DNA of 64,000 nt from Obesumbacterium proteus (GTDB lineage Bacteria > Pseudomonadota > Gammaproteobacteria > Enterobacterales > Enterobacteriaceae), in contig NZ_CP014608.1 of NCBI RefSeq assembly GCF_001586165.1, positions 4,947,797-5,011,796 of the forward strand, read 5' to 3'. Positions 17,641 to 26,233 of this stretch are shown one piece after another. Position numbers and translations under genes: made by a program. The notes under the pieces were generated by a model, which was not told the origin of the DNA, searched no databases, and saw only the letters and a list, made by a program, of their open reading frames with translations. Numbering within the stretch: position 1 is the first letter of the stretch; the number at the start of each line of letters is the position of its first letter.

Positions 17641-18153
17641 ATGAATGAAAAATACCCATTCTATATAATTTTCATCATCTCGATACTTTCCGTTGCCAGC
17701 TCCGCTCAAGCATTACAGAGCAATATTACAATTAACGTAAACGTTGCTCCATCATTGGTTGTCACGAATCATAATGGCACGATATTACCTACTGCATTGA
17801 CGATGGACTTTATCCCGTCAACCAATAAGTTTGGCACTGTGGTTCAACCCGCAATCATTTCCAGCAACGATGTAGCTCAAGGAGTTAAAGTTAAGCTGCT
17901 TGACGAACCTAAACTGGTGTCCACTCAGGACCCAAGCAAGCAGGTGAAACTGAAAGTTAAACTAGACGATAATAATGTAACGACCACCGATACGCTTATA
18001 TCTAAAGCAGACTTCATCTCCAGTCAGCACATGGCGACTCGTCATTCCCCCGTGGCCAGCAAATTGACTATTTCGCAAGATCCTAGCAGCACCATAAGCA
18101 AGCCAGAGATCTATCAGGGTACCGTTAATTTAGTATTAACAATGGCTCCCTAA
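17641..18153 (+). CDS. CS1-type (alpha-class) major fimbrial subunit
   Basis: A 170-residue pilin with a signal peptide cleaved near AQA (about residue 25). The mature part fits the CooA/CS1 family: an N-terminal strand ITINVNVAPSLVV, a central LPTALTMDFIP segment, and the C-terminal strand YQGTVNLVLTMAP. There are no cysteines, consistent with this class rather than FimA-like pilins. It is preceded by its chaperone and followed by a hairpin and the convergent hemW, so the locus has only two genes. Confidence 0.75.
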   Translation: MNEKYPFYIIFIISILSVASSAQALQSNITINVNVAPSLVVTNHNGTILPTALTMDFIPSTNKFGTVVQPAIISSNDVAQGVKVKLLDEPKLVSTQDPSKQVKLKVKLDDNNVTTTDTLISKADFISSQHMATRHSPVASKLTISQDPSSTISKPEIYQGTVNLVLTMAP

Positions 18154-18177
18154 TTTCATCGCTAAATAATATAAATA

Positions 18178-18206
18178 CGGCCTGCTAAATCGGGAGCAGC
18201 AGGCCG
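18178..18206. terminator. Hairpin between the pilin gene and hemW
   Basis: A perfect 9-bp stem CGGCCTGCT/AGCAGGCCG lies between two convergent genes. The flanks are A/T-rich, and it may serve both transcripts. Confidence 0.6.
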
Positions 18207-18212
18207 CTATAA

Positions 18213-19343
18213 TTACAAAAACAGCTCTAGCAACGAATTCAAAAACAGTTTTCCGTGCTCGGTAATCTGCCAATACTCATCGGTTTCTACGATATAATTC
18301 TGTGCCAGCGCTTCATCTAACTGGGCACGAATCACCTCTTCGCCAAGACCGGTGTACAGTTGGAATTCTGCACGCGGCGTAGGCTCGAGCAATCTAAAGC
18401 GGTTCATAAAGAATTCGAACGGACGATCGTCGCTCTCTACTTCATGCTGTTTATCGAGATAGCGTCCTTGCATATATCCGCGTGGATGGCGTGTTTTCGC
18501 CGTGCGTAAAATACGGCCGTCTTCAAACGTCACTTTACCGTGCGCTCCACAACCAATCCCCAGATAGTCACCAAAGCGCCAGTAATTCAAATTATGCTGG
18601 CACTGATAGCCCGGCTTGGCATAGGCCGAAGTTTCGTATTGCTGATACCCAGCTGCGCGTAGCAGTTCATCACCGCGCTGGAAAATGTCCCATAGCGCAT
18701 CGTCATCAGGTAATTTCGGCGGACGCGAACCAAACAGCGTGTTCGGCTCAATAGTGAGTTGATACCACGACAAATGCGGCGGATTCAGCTCAATCGCCTG
18801 ACGTAAATCATCAAGCGCCTCTTCCAATGACTGGTCTGGCAAACCATGCATTAAATCGAGATTAAAGCTGCGTAATCCTAAGCCTTGCGCCAAATGTGCA
18901 GCGCGTTTGGCCTCTTCTGGCCCGTGGATGCGCCCTAAACGCGTTAACTTCTCTGCGCTAAAGCTCTGCACACCAATCGAAATACGATTGATACCGGCTC
19001 GCTGATAGGCGCTAAAGCGATCGGCCTCAACGGTGCCGGGATTCGCCTCCATGGTCACTTCTGCATTGGCCGCAACCGGTAAACGCACTCGAACACCATC
19101 CATCAACCGCTGCATACCCTCGGCGCTTAGCAGGCTCGGCGTTCCACCACCAATAAAAATGGTGCCGATTTCACGCCCTGAGGTAAGCGCCACATCAGCA
19201 TCTAAATCAGCCAACAAATGGTCGACATACTCCGTTGAAGGAATATCACCTTTTTGAGCGTGAGAATTGAAATCGCAGTATGGGCATTTCTGCACACACC
19301 ACGGGATATGAATATAGAGGCTAAGCGGAGGCAACTTAAGCAT
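18213..19343 (-). CDS. hemW: Heme chaperone HemW
   Basis: A 376-residue radical-SAM-family protein (formerly YggW) related to HemN but shown in other bacteria to carry heme. The cluster motif is C16-x3-C20-x2-C23 in WCVQKCPYCDF, and the GGGTPS segment binds SAM. It overlaps rdgB by 8 bases, and the order hemW-rdgB-yggU-yggT-yggS on the minus strand equals that of E. coli. Confidence 0.95.
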   Translation of the reverse strand: MLKLPPLSLYIHIPWCVQKCPYCDFNSHAQKGDIPSTEYVDHLLADLDADVALTSGREIGTIFIGGGTPSLLSAEGMQRLMDGVRVRLPVAANAEVTMEANPGTVEADRFSAYQRAGINRISIGVQSFSAEKLTRLGRIHGPEEAKRAAHLAQGLGLRSFNLDLMHGLPDQSLEEALDDLRQAIELNPPHLSWYQLTIEPNTLFGSRPPKLPDDDALWDIFQRGDELLRAAGYQQYETSAYAKPGYQCQHNLNYWRFGDYLGIGCGAHGKVTFEDGRILRTAKTRHPRGYMQGRYLDKQHEVESDDRPFEFFMNRFRLLEPTPRAEFQLYTGLGEEVIRAQLDEALAQNYIVETDEYWQITEHGKLFLNSLLELFL

Positions 19344-19929
19344 TGCGCATCGCTTCCAGCAGCAGCTTCAACGCTTTACCACGATGCGAAACCGCAATTT
19401 TCTGCTCTTTGCTGAGCTGTGCCGCAGAACAACCTAACTCAGGAACGTTGAAAATAGGGTCATAGCCGAAGCCGCCGTCGCCTGATGGTGCGAAACTGAT
19501 TTCACCCGCCCAACTGCCGTGACATACCAGCGGCGTAGGATCTTCAGCATGGCGCAAATAAACTAATACGCAGTGGAATCGTGCCTGACGTTGGCCTTCG
19601 GGAACGTCTTTCAGCGCCACCAGCAATTTCTCGAGATTCTGACGGTCGCTAGCATCCTCGCCCGCATAACGTGCGGAATAGATCCCTGGAGCCCCGCCCA
19701 AAATATCCACGGCTAAACCGGAATCGTCGGCAATCGCAGGTAACCCCGTGATCTGCGCAGCATGGCGGGCTTTAAGAATCGCGTTCTCAATAAATGTCAG
19801 GCCCGTTTCTTCCGCAGAGTCCACACCCAATTCAGTCTGTGCCACAACGTCTAAGCCAAAGTCTGCTAGCAAGCTTGCCAACTCGCGAACTTTGCCCGCA
19901 TTTCCCGTCGCCAATACCACTTTTTGCAT
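19336..19929 (-). CDS. rdgB: dITP/XTP pyrophosphatase RdgB
   Basis: A 197-residue Ham1-family enzyme that hydrolyses dITP, ITP and XTP to monophosphates, keeping deaminated purines out of DNA. Motifs are TGNAGKVRE at the N-terminus, ADDSGL with the catalytic acidic pair, and GGFGYDPIF and SHRGKAL near the end. I chose ATG at 19929 (MQKVVLATGN, as in the family) over an ATG seven codons earlier. Its end overlaps the hemW start. Confidence 0.95.
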   Translation of the reverse strand: MQKVVLATGNAGKVRELASLLADFGLDVVAQTELGVDSAEETGLTFIENAILKARHAAQITGLPAIADDSGLAVDILGGAPGIYSARYAGEDASDRQNLEKLLVALKDVPEGQRQARFHCVLVYLRHAEDPTPLVCHGSWAGEISFAPSGDGGFGYDPIFNVPELGCSAAQLSKEQKIAVSHRGKALKLLLEAMRNA

Positions 19930-19982
19930 GATAAATCCTATATATAGCACCGGCAGGCTAATGCCTGCCGGTAGAAAAACAA

Positions 19983-20294
19983 TTATTCAGGGGAGCACAA
20001 TGCTGAGATCACATCAGGGATTTGTTGAGGTTGGTTAATGCGAACCTGCTTATGCCGGCCCAACTCCCCTTTCTCAATAACCACCTGACTTTTAGCGACT
20101 CGAAACTGTTTGGCGATAAATTTTTGCAGATGAGCATTAGCCTGACCATCCACCGGCGGTGCGGTAATGGCGACTTTTAACTCTTCACCATGCAGCCCAA
20201 CAATCTGGTCACGGCTGGCTTTCGGCTGAATATAAAGGCGTAAAACCAGCGCATCACTCTCAAACTTTACTGCGTCTGTACTTATTCCACTCAC
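19983..20294 (-). CDS. yggU: DUF167 protein YggU
   Basis: A 103-residue small protein of unknown function with the family core LRLYIQPKASRDQIVGLHG and PPVDGQANAHL. It overlaps yggT by 4 bases (ATGA), so the two are translationally coupled. It belongs to the conserved ygg cluster, which gives no direct functional clue. Confidence 0.93.
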   Translation of the reverse strand: MSGISTDAVKFESDALVLRLYIQPKASRDQIVGLHGEELKVAITAPPVDGQANAHLQKFIAKQFRVAKSQVVIEKGELGRHKQVRINQPQQIPDVISALCSPE

Positions 20295-20845
20295 AGCAAG
20301 AACCAGAGCTGCCCCAGAAGATCCATGCCGAGATAATTCAGCATGTACAGCACCAAGATCACGACCATGGCTGAAAAATCTAGACCGCCCATCGCAGGAA
20401 GAAAACGACGTATCGGCGACATCAACGGCTCAGTCAGCTGCATCAACACATAATCCATTGGGCTGCGGCCTTGGCTGATCCAGCTCATGATAGAACGGAT
20501 GATAATCACCCAGAACACCAGATAACCTGCAGATTTGATAACGGAAATCAGGCCAAATAGCAGGTTGTACGGGCTAAGCGAGATCTCTCCGCTTTGGATC
20601 AGCAGCAACAGCGGATATTTAATCGTCATCAGCAAAAATGCCACCAGCAGCGAAGACGAATCAATCGGCCCCAGTGAAGGGATTACGCGACGCAGCGGTC
20701 CCACAATCGGCTGAGTCACTTTCACAATAAACTGCGACAGCGGATTATAAAAATCAGTGCGTGCCCATTGCATCCAGATCCGCAGCAATAAAATCATGAC
20801 GTAAAGGTCAATGACAGTTTTGACCAAGAAAGTCAGTGTTAGCAT
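20291..20845 (-). CDS. yggT: YggT family membrane protein
   Basis: A 184-residue inner-membrane protein made of two similar halves, each with a helix pair and the motif RRVIPSLGPID or RRFLPAMGGLDFS. In E. coli YggT has been linked to osmotic shock tolerance, and relatives act in cell-envelope or division processes; the exact role is unclear. It lies between yggS and yggU on the minus strand. Confidence 0.93.
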   Translation of the reverse strand: MLTLTFLVKTVIDLYVMILLLRIWMQWARTDFYNPLSQFIVKVTQPIVGPLRRVIPSLGPIDSSSLLVAFLLMTIKYPLLLLIQSGEISLSPYNLLFGLISVIKSAGYLVFWVIIIRSIMSWISQGRSPMDYVLMQLTEPLMSPIRRFLPAMGGLDFSAMVVILVLYMLNYLGMDLLGQLWFLL

Positions 20846-20918
20846 GAAAAACCCTTTATCCGTTAAATGGTAAGGTAAGTAAGAAAATTAAAATAATCAG
20901 TCTATTAACTGATAATTA

Positions 20919-21632
20919 TTATGAAGTTGTACCGTAATCACGGGCGCCAAAAATCGCTGTACCGATACGCACGAGCGTACTGCCTGCGGTAATCGCAGCC
21001 GCCATATCATGAGTCATCCCCATCGATAACGTATCAATATGCAGATACTGCGCTTTAAGAGCCAAAAACGCCTGTTCCATTTGCTCAAACACTGCTTTTT
21101 GCTTCGCAGGATCTTCTTCTGGCGCAGGAATGGCCATCAAGCCACGCAAACGAAGATTAGGCATTTCAGCGACCTGCGCAGCTAACGCATCAAGCTCGCT
21201 CAGTTCAATACCTGATTTGCTGCTTTCATCGCTAATATTAATTTGGATCAGCACGTTCAGCGGCGCACATTCCGCGGGGCGTTGTTCACTCAAACGCTGA
21301 GCAATTTTCACACGATCGATGGTATGAATCCAATCGAAATGCTCCGCCACTAAGCGGCTTTTATTAGATTGCAATGGGCCAATGAAGTGCCACTCCAATT
21401 CCGAACCGTGGGGTGTCTGTGCAAAATGCTGGATCTTGCTCACCCCTTCCTGCACGTAGTTTTCACCAAAGGCTCGTTGCCCTGCGGCAATCGCTTCTTC
21501 GATGGCGCTCACAGGCTTAGTTTTACTGACTGCAAGTAACGTAACTTCTTCTGGAGACCTGCCGCAATCCTGAGCCGCAGCGCTGATACGGCTCCTGACG
21601 GCCTCTAAATTTTGTTGGATAGTGCTATTCAT
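20919..21632 (-). CDS. yggS: PLP homeostasis protein YggS
   Basis: A 237-residue PLP-binding alanine-racemase-like TIM barrel without known catalysis, which maintains vitamin B6 and amino-acid balance (PLPBP/COG0325 family). The PLP lysine is Lys37 in LLAVSKTKP, and phosphate-binding residues are in LSMGMTHDM and GSTLVRIGTAIFG. It is divergent from yggR by 22 bases. Confidence 0.95.
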   Translation of the reverse strand: MNSTIQQNLEAVRSRISAAAQDCGRSPEEVTLLAVSKTKPVSAIEEAIAAGQRAFGENYVQEGVSKIQHFAQTPHGSELEWHFIGPLQSNKSRLVAEHFDWIHTIDRVKIAQRLSEQRPAECAPLNVLIQINISDESSKSGIELSELDALAAQVAEMPNLRLRGLMAIPAPEEDPAKQKAVFEQMEQAFLALKAQYLHIDTLSMGMTHDMAAAITAGSTLVRIGTAIFGARDYGTTS

Positions 21633-21654
21633 AATTTTTGGCTCAGGAGGTTAA

Positions 21655-22671
21655 ATGGATTTTTGTGATTTATTGGCTCGTAGTGTAAAGCAAAACGCAT
21701 CAGATCTGCATCTTTGCACTGGATATCCACCCGTTCTTCGTATCGACGGCGCATTGCAGACGGTCGAAGCAGAGCCGCTAACGTCCCGCCAGATTGACTC
21801 TTGGCTGGCGATGCACCTGCCTACCGAAGCCGATACGCTATGGCGACAGCAGCATCAGGTAGATTTCGCCTTAAACCTACATGGGGGCATCCGGCTCAGA
21901 GTCAATGCTTTCCAGCAATTACATGGCCCCTCTCTGGCCCTGCGCATTATTCCAAACACGATCCCGACGCTGCATGATTTATCTGCGCCAACGGCACTGC
22001 CTAATCTTCTTGAGGCGGGCTCTGGGCTCATTTTGGTCTGTGGTGCAACCGGCAGCGGAAAATCCACAACGCTTGCCGCCATGCTGAACCATATAAACCA
22101 CCATCAGCCATGGCACATTATTACGCTGGAGGACCCTTTGGAATTTATCCATATCCCGCAGCAATCGCTTATCCAACAGCGTGAAATTGGCGCTCATGTT
22201 CCCAGCTTTAACCAAGCGCTACGCGCCGCGCTGCGAGAGGATCCCGATGTCATTTTACTGGGTGAATTACGTGATGCGGAATCCATTCGTTTAGCCCTCA
22301 CGGCAGCAGAGACGGGCCATCTCGTATTAGCGACGCTACACACGCGAGGTGCCGCGCAAGCGGTAGAACGGCTGATTGATGTCTTTCCTGCCGAAGAGAA
22401 AAATTTTGTACGTACACAAATCGCAGGCAGCCTGCGGGCGGTGCTGGCACAGCAGCTTTTGCCCAAACAGGGCGGAGGAAGAGTCGCCGCGTTTGAGTTT
22501 CTGCTCAATACACCTGCCGTCAGTAACTTAATCCGTGAAGAAAAAGCGCACCAGATAGCTACCGTACTGCAAACGGGGCAACGACAAGGAATGCTAAGTT
22601 TTGAGCAGGATATTGCTCGATTAAACGCACAAGGAATACTTGGGAGGATAAAAAATGACCATAACCACTAA
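21655..22671 (+). CDS. yggR: PilT-like ATPase YggR
   Basis: A 338-residue secretion-type ATPase of the PilT retraction class. Walker A is GATGSGKST from Gly130; the Asp box LEDPLEF, Walker B (DVILLGELRD) and the His box (TGHLVLATLHT) follow. No other type IV pilus gene lies in the window. In E. coli yggR also sits here divergent from yggS, and its role is not established. The yefM leader begins inside its end. Confidence 0.93.
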   Translation: MDFCDLLARSVKQNASDLHLCTGYPPVLRIDGALQTVEAEPLTSRQIDSWLAMHLPTEADTLWRQQHQVDFALNLHGGIRLRVNAFQQLHGPSLALRIIPNTIPTLHDLSAPTALPNLLEAGSGLILVCGATGSGKSTTLAAMLNHINHHQPWHIITLEDPLEFIHIPQQSLIQQREIGAHVPSFNQALRAALREDPDVILLGELRDAESIRLALTAAETGHLVLATLHTRGAAQAVERLIDVFPAEEKNFVRTQIAGSLRAVLAQQLLPKQGGGRVAAFEFLLNTPAVSNLIREEKAHQIATVLQTGQRQGMLSFEQDIARLNAQGILGRIKNDHNH

Positions 22672-22687
22672 CCTGCTCACTAAGGTC

Positions 22688-22710
22688 AATGTACAATATC
22701 GTTGTACATT
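22688..22710. promoter_or_regulatory. YefM-YoeB operator palindrome
   Basis: A perfect inverted repeat AATGTACAA-TATCG-TTGTACATT carries two TGTACA cores 13 bases apart. This is the core bound by YefM and YefM-YoeB in E. coli, and it lies 25 bases before the yefM start. Autorepression is inferred. Confidence 0.85.
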
Positions 22711-22735
22711 GTCACTTTCCGGTCAGGAGATTTTT

Positions 22736-22987
22736 ATGCGCAACATCACCTACTCAGCGGCTCGAGCCACGTTAGCCTCAGTCATGGATCAAACGATTCA
22801 GGACTGCACGCCCATACTTATCACCCGTCAAAATGGTGAAGACTGCGTTTTGATGTCTAGCAAAGAATATTCCAGCCTCATGGAAACCGCTTATTTAATG
22901 CGCTCACCCGCGAATGCTGAACACCTGCTTAAATCATTGGCACAAGCTAGCGCCAAGGCTCTAGAACAGAAGGTGCTGGATGAATAA
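22736..22987 (+). CDS. yefM: Antitoxin YefM (Phd/YefM family)
   Basis: An 83-residue antitoxin. The N-terminal DNA-binding part shows ITYSAARATLASVMDQ and PILITRQNGEDCVLMS, and the C-terminal part (AYLMRSPANAEHLL) neutralises the toxin. I chose ATG at 22736 after CAGGAG because it matches the family; an in-frame ATG at 22655 lies before the operator and is unlikely. It overlaps yoeB by 8 bases, the usual antitoxin-first layout. Confidence 0.94.
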   Translation: MRNITYSAARATLASVMDQTIQDCTPILITRQNGEDCVLMSSKEYSSLMETAYLMRSPANAEHLLKSLAQASAKALEQKVLDE

Positions 22988-23234
22988 ATTCTTCACGGAT
23001 GAGTCTTGGGCCGATTACGTCTTCTGGCAGGAAAATGACAAACGTTTTATTAAACGTATCAATGAATTGATTAAAGAAATTGAAAGGACCCCGTTCACAG
23101 GGATTGGTAAACCAGAGCCTTTAAAACATCATCTATCGGGCTATTGGTCACGCAGAATTAATGAAGAACACCGGATCATATACCGGGTAGAAGAAGACAG
23201 GATGATCATCCTGTCTTGCCGCTATCATTATTAG
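22980..23234 (+). CDS. yoeB: mRNA interferase toxin YoeB
   Basis: An 84-residue ribosome-dependent endoribonuclease toxin of the RelE/YoeB fold. Catalytic residues are in place: Glu46, Arg65 and His83, with the terminal tyrosine (RYHY). The conserved segments KPEPLKHHLSGYWSRRI and EEHRIIYRV are intact, so the toxin looks active. It is convergent with ruvX, with 5 bases between stops. Confidence 0.95.
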   Translation: MNKFFTDESWADYVFWQENDKRFIKRINELIKEIERTPFTGIGKPEPLKHHLSGYWSRRINEEHRIIYRVEEDRMIILSCRYHY

Positions 23235-23239
23235 TCAGC

Positions 23240-23662
23240 TCATCCTGCCTGCTGATCAAACCAGCTTTCCAGAATAATCACCGCAGAGGCGGCGTCTACG
23301 CTACCTTTATCCAATGCACGATAGCCGCCACCGGCAAAAAGATGCGATCGCGCTTCGACGGTACTCAAGCGTTCATCGTGCAGAGCAATTTGCACACCAA
23401 AACGACCATGAATGCGATTAGCAAACTTTCGCGCCTGAGCGGTAACCGGTTGTTCGGTGCCGTCCATATTGAGAGGTAGCCCAACCACCACGAGATCGGG
23501 CTGCCACTCCTTTAAAATTTTTTCAATTTTTGTCCAGTCGGGTGAACCTTCATTTGCCTTAAATGAAGCCAGTGGCCGCGCCGTACCTGTAATCTCTTGC
23601 CCAATCGCAGCACCGATACTTTTGGTACCAAAATCGAAAGCGATAATTGTTCTGTTACCCAT
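23240..23662 (-). CDS. ruvX: Putative Holliday junction resolvase RuvX (YqgF)
   Basis: A 140-residue RNase H-fold nuclease. In E. coli it is linked to pre-16S rRNA 5'-end maturation as well as to junction resolution. Motifs are AFDFGTKSIGAA at the N-terminus, VVGLPLNMDGTEQ in the middle, and HDERLSTVEA and VDAASAVIILE for the acidic active site. It abuts yqgE by one shared base. Confidence 0.95.
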   Translation of the reverse strand: MGNRTIIAFDFGTKSIGAAIGQEITGTARPLASFKANEGSPDWTKIEKILKEWQPDLVVVGLPLNMDGTEQPVTAQARKFANRIHGRFGVQIALHDERLSTVEARSHLFAGGGYRALDKGSVDAASAVIILESWFDQQAG

Positions 23663-24225
23663 TACGCGTGTCCTGCTGAAGTGGCCATATTGCGAATATC
23701 GACGCCCAGTTTTTTAGCCGCGCTGACCCAGCGTTCTGAAATTGGCGTATGGAATAGGATGTGCGCATCGGCTTCAACGGTGAGCCACGCATTATCGAGC
23801 AGTTCTTGCTCCAACTGTCCTGCCTCCCAGCTGCAATAACCCAATGAAACCAAAATATCTTTTGGCTGTGCTTGAGTCCCTAACGTTTCAAGCACGTCGC
23901 GAGAGGTTGTCATCATGCATTCAGCGGAAATCGCGACGCTGGAGCCAAAATTTGACTGTGGCGTATGCAGCACAAAACCACGATCTTCAGCCAACGGACC
24001 GCCGTACATGACCGGTTTATCCAACCGAATTTTCTCGTCTCTTGGCTCTGGCGTGATTTTTAGCTTTTCCAATAGGGATCCCAGAGTGAGCTGTTCTAGT
24101 GGTTTATTGATGACTAAACCCATCGCACCGTCTTTATTGTGCTCGCACACATAGATAACGGTACGCTTGAATCGGCTGTCCTGCATAGAAGGCATGGCTA
24201 TGAGAAAATGATGCGCTAAATTCAT
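23662..24225 (-). CDS. yqgE: UPF0301 protein YqgE
   Basis: A 187-residue conserved protein of unknown function (DUF179/AlgH family). It begins MNLAHHFLIAMPSM and carries GAMGLVINKPLEQL and YGGPLAEDRGFVLH, which match the family closely. It is co-oriented with ruvX and gshB. A 205-base gap before gshB contains an imperfect stem but no clear terminator. Confidence 0.95.
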   Translation of the reverse strand: MNLAHHFLIAMPSMQDSRFKRTVIYVCEHNKDGAMGLVINKPLEQLTLGSLLEKLKITPEPRDEKIRLDKPVMYGGPLAEDRGFVLHTPQSNFGSSVAISAECMMTTSRDVLETLGTQAQPKDILVSLGYCSWEAGQLEQELLDNAWLTVEADAHILFHTPISERWVSAAKKLGVDIRNMATSAGHA

Positions 24226-24430
24226 CGTCGTGGCTTCAACTCGCTGTATTTGTTTATGTGTTCACTAAAGTGTAATCAGTGAATATACCCGTCGCTTTTG
24301 AGATGCAGAGGTATAGTGATTTCATCCTGAAATTTTAGTATGCGAATTTTTGGGCTGGATGTCACGGGAGATAACCCCTACCTGCAAGCACGATCAAACA
24401 TATCTCGCGCAAGCAGGTTGGGGGCAAAAA

Positions 24431-25384
24431 TTACTTCTTACCGATACGTTTTTCAATCGAATCCATCAACATGCCGGTCACAGACACATCAGGGAATGCG
24501 GCTTCAATCTCACGCGCACAGGTAGGACTCGTGACGTTAATCTCAGTCAGGCGATCGCCAATAATGTCCAAGCCAACAAAGATGAGGCCTTTCTCTTTCA
24601 GCACTGGCGCCACTTTACGCGCAATCGCCCAGTCACTTTCGGTCAATGGACGCGCTTCACCGCGCCCACCGGCGGCCAAGTTGCCACGGGTTTCGCCGCT
24701 TTTTGGAATACGCGCCAAGCAGTAAGGAACCGGCTCGCCGTCCACCACCAGCACACGCTTGTCACCGTCTTTGATCGCAGGAAGGAAATTCTGCGCCATG
24801 CAGAAACGGCTGCTGTGTTCGGTCAGCGTTTCGATAATCACAGACAAATTCGGATCTTCCGCTTTTACGCGGAAAATCGATGCACCGCCCATGCCGTCGA
24901 GCGGTTTCAAAATAATGTCACCGTGCTTGGCATAGAATTCACGAATGTGTTCCGCTTTACGCGTGACCAAGGTATCCGGCGTTAAATCGGCAAACCATGC
25001 GGTAAACAGCTTTTCGTTACAGTCGCGCAGGCTCTGCGGCTTGTTAACGATCAAGGTGCCTTTATCTTCCGCGCGCTCAAGGATATAAGTGGCATAAATA
25101 AACTCGGTATCAAACGGAGGATCTTTACGCATCAAAATGACGTCGAGATCGGACAGCGCAATATCCTGTTCGCCGTGGAACTCATACCAGCCCGCTTTAT
25201 CTTCTTTCACACTCAGCAATTGAGTGCGCGCACGCCCTTCACCCACATACATGTAAAGATCGTTCATTTCCATGTAGTGCAGTTCGTAGCCACGGCGCTG
25301 TGCTTCGAGCAGCATCGCAAAGCTGGTGTCTTTTTTGATATTGATGGAAGAAATCGGGTCCATCACAATGCCAAGCTTAATCAT
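24431..25384 (-). CDS. gshB: Glutathione synthetase
   Basis: A 317-residue ATP-grasp enzyme that joins gamma-glutamylcysteine and glycine. The prokaryotic GshB N-terminal domain begins MIKLGIVMDPISSINIKKD. The ATP-grasp part shows LKPLDGMGGASIFRV, and LIFVGLDIIGDRLTEINVTSPT supplies metal-binding residues. It is 9 bases downstream of rsmE on the minus strand, as in E. coli. Confidence 0.97.
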   Translation of the reverse strand: MIKLGIVMDPISSINIKKDTSFAMLLEAQRRGYELHYMEMNDLYMYVGEGRARTQLLSVKEDKAGWYEFHGEQDIALSDLDVILMRKDPPFDTEFIYATYILERAEDKGTLIVNKPQSLRDCNEKLFTAWFADLTPDTLVTRKAEHIREFYAKHGDIILKPLDGMGGASIFRVKAEDPNLSVIIETLTEHSSRFCMAQNFLPAIKDGDKRVLVVDGEPVPYCLARIPKSGETRGNLAAGGRGEARPLTESDWAIARKVAPVLKEKGLIFVGLDIIGDRLTEINVTSPTCAREIEAAFPDVSVTGMLMDSIEKRIGKK

Positions 25385-25393
25385 TCTTTTCTC

Positions 25394-26125
25394 CTAGCCT
25401 AAATCGCCAAAGCGAACCTGAAGTGCGGTTATGGCTGTCAGCGCGGTGGTCTCTGTGCGTAATACACGAGGTCCCAACAGAATATCAGTAAATTGGTAGC
25501 CTGCGGTCATGGCAATTTCATCGGCGGATAATCCACCTTCTGGGCCAATCAGCAAACGTACACGTTCAACGGGCAGCGGTAATGTGTTGATACTCGCATT
25601 GGCGCGCGGATGCAAATTCAGCTTCAAAGAATCATCCTCTTCGGCGCACCACTGTTCTAACAACATCGTTGGGCGAATTTCAGGGATCACATTCCGCCCA
25701 CACTGCTCGCAGGCCGCAATCGCAATTTTTTGCCATTGCCCCAGTTTTTTAGCCATACGTTCAGCATCCAGCTTAACGCCACAGCGTTCAGAAATCAGCG
25801 GAGTAATGATACTGGCACCCAGCTCAATGGATTTTTGTATGGTGAATTCCATCTTTTCACCACGTGAAATCACCTGCCCTAAATGCAAATGCAGCGGTGA
25901 TTCACGATCGTCTATCACGCCAGCCTGTACGCTCACCCGAACGTTCTTCTTGCTGGCCGCAATAATATGTGCGGTAAAAATCTGGTTACTACCATCAAAT
26001 AGCTGGATCTCATGCCCTTCGCTCATGCGCAGAACTCGCCCAACGTGATTCGCAGCATCTTCGCTAAGATCAATTTCGCAAGGCGCATCAAGGCGTTCAG
26101 GGTGATAAATACGAGGAATACGCAT
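25394..26125 (-). CDS. rsmE: 16S rRNA m3U1498 methyltransferase RsmE
   Basis: A 243-residue SPOUT-class methyltransferase that makes N3-methyluridine at 16S position 1498. An N-terminal PUA-like part (residues 1-70) is followed by the knotted SAM-binding region with LLIGPEGGLSADE and LLGPRVLRTETTAL. I chose ATG at 26125 (MRIPRIYHPE, family start) over an ATG four codons upstream. Confidence 0.96.
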   Translation of the reverse strand: MRIPRIYHPERLDAPCEIDLSEDAANHVGRVLRMSEGHEIQLFDGSNQIFTAHIIAASKKNVRVSVQAGVIDDRESPLHLHLGQVISRGEKMEFTIQKSIELGASIITPLISERCGVKLDAERMAKKLGQWQKIAIAACEQCGRNVIPEIRPTMLLEQWCAEEDDSLKLNLHPRANASINTLPLPVERVRLLIGPEGGLSADEIAMTAGYQFTDILLGPRVLRTETTALTAITALQVRFGDLG

Positions 26126-26233
26126 GAAGTAGATCATCCTTATGAATGATGAGATAAGCGCCGCAGTGCGGCGCTGTAAAAAATATAGGGGGGATTATAA
26201 GGGTTGGAGGGAGAACCGACAAACGCCTAACAC

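Noticed and set aside
24360..24425. Imperfect stem ACCCCTACCTGC / GCAGGTTGGGGG after gshB
   Set aside because: It has a mismatch, a ~35-base loop and no T-run, so I do not call it a terminator.
24350..24985. A 211-codon plus-strand frame opposite gshB
   Set aside because: Shadow of gshB; H/R/F/N-rich composition typical of antisense frames.
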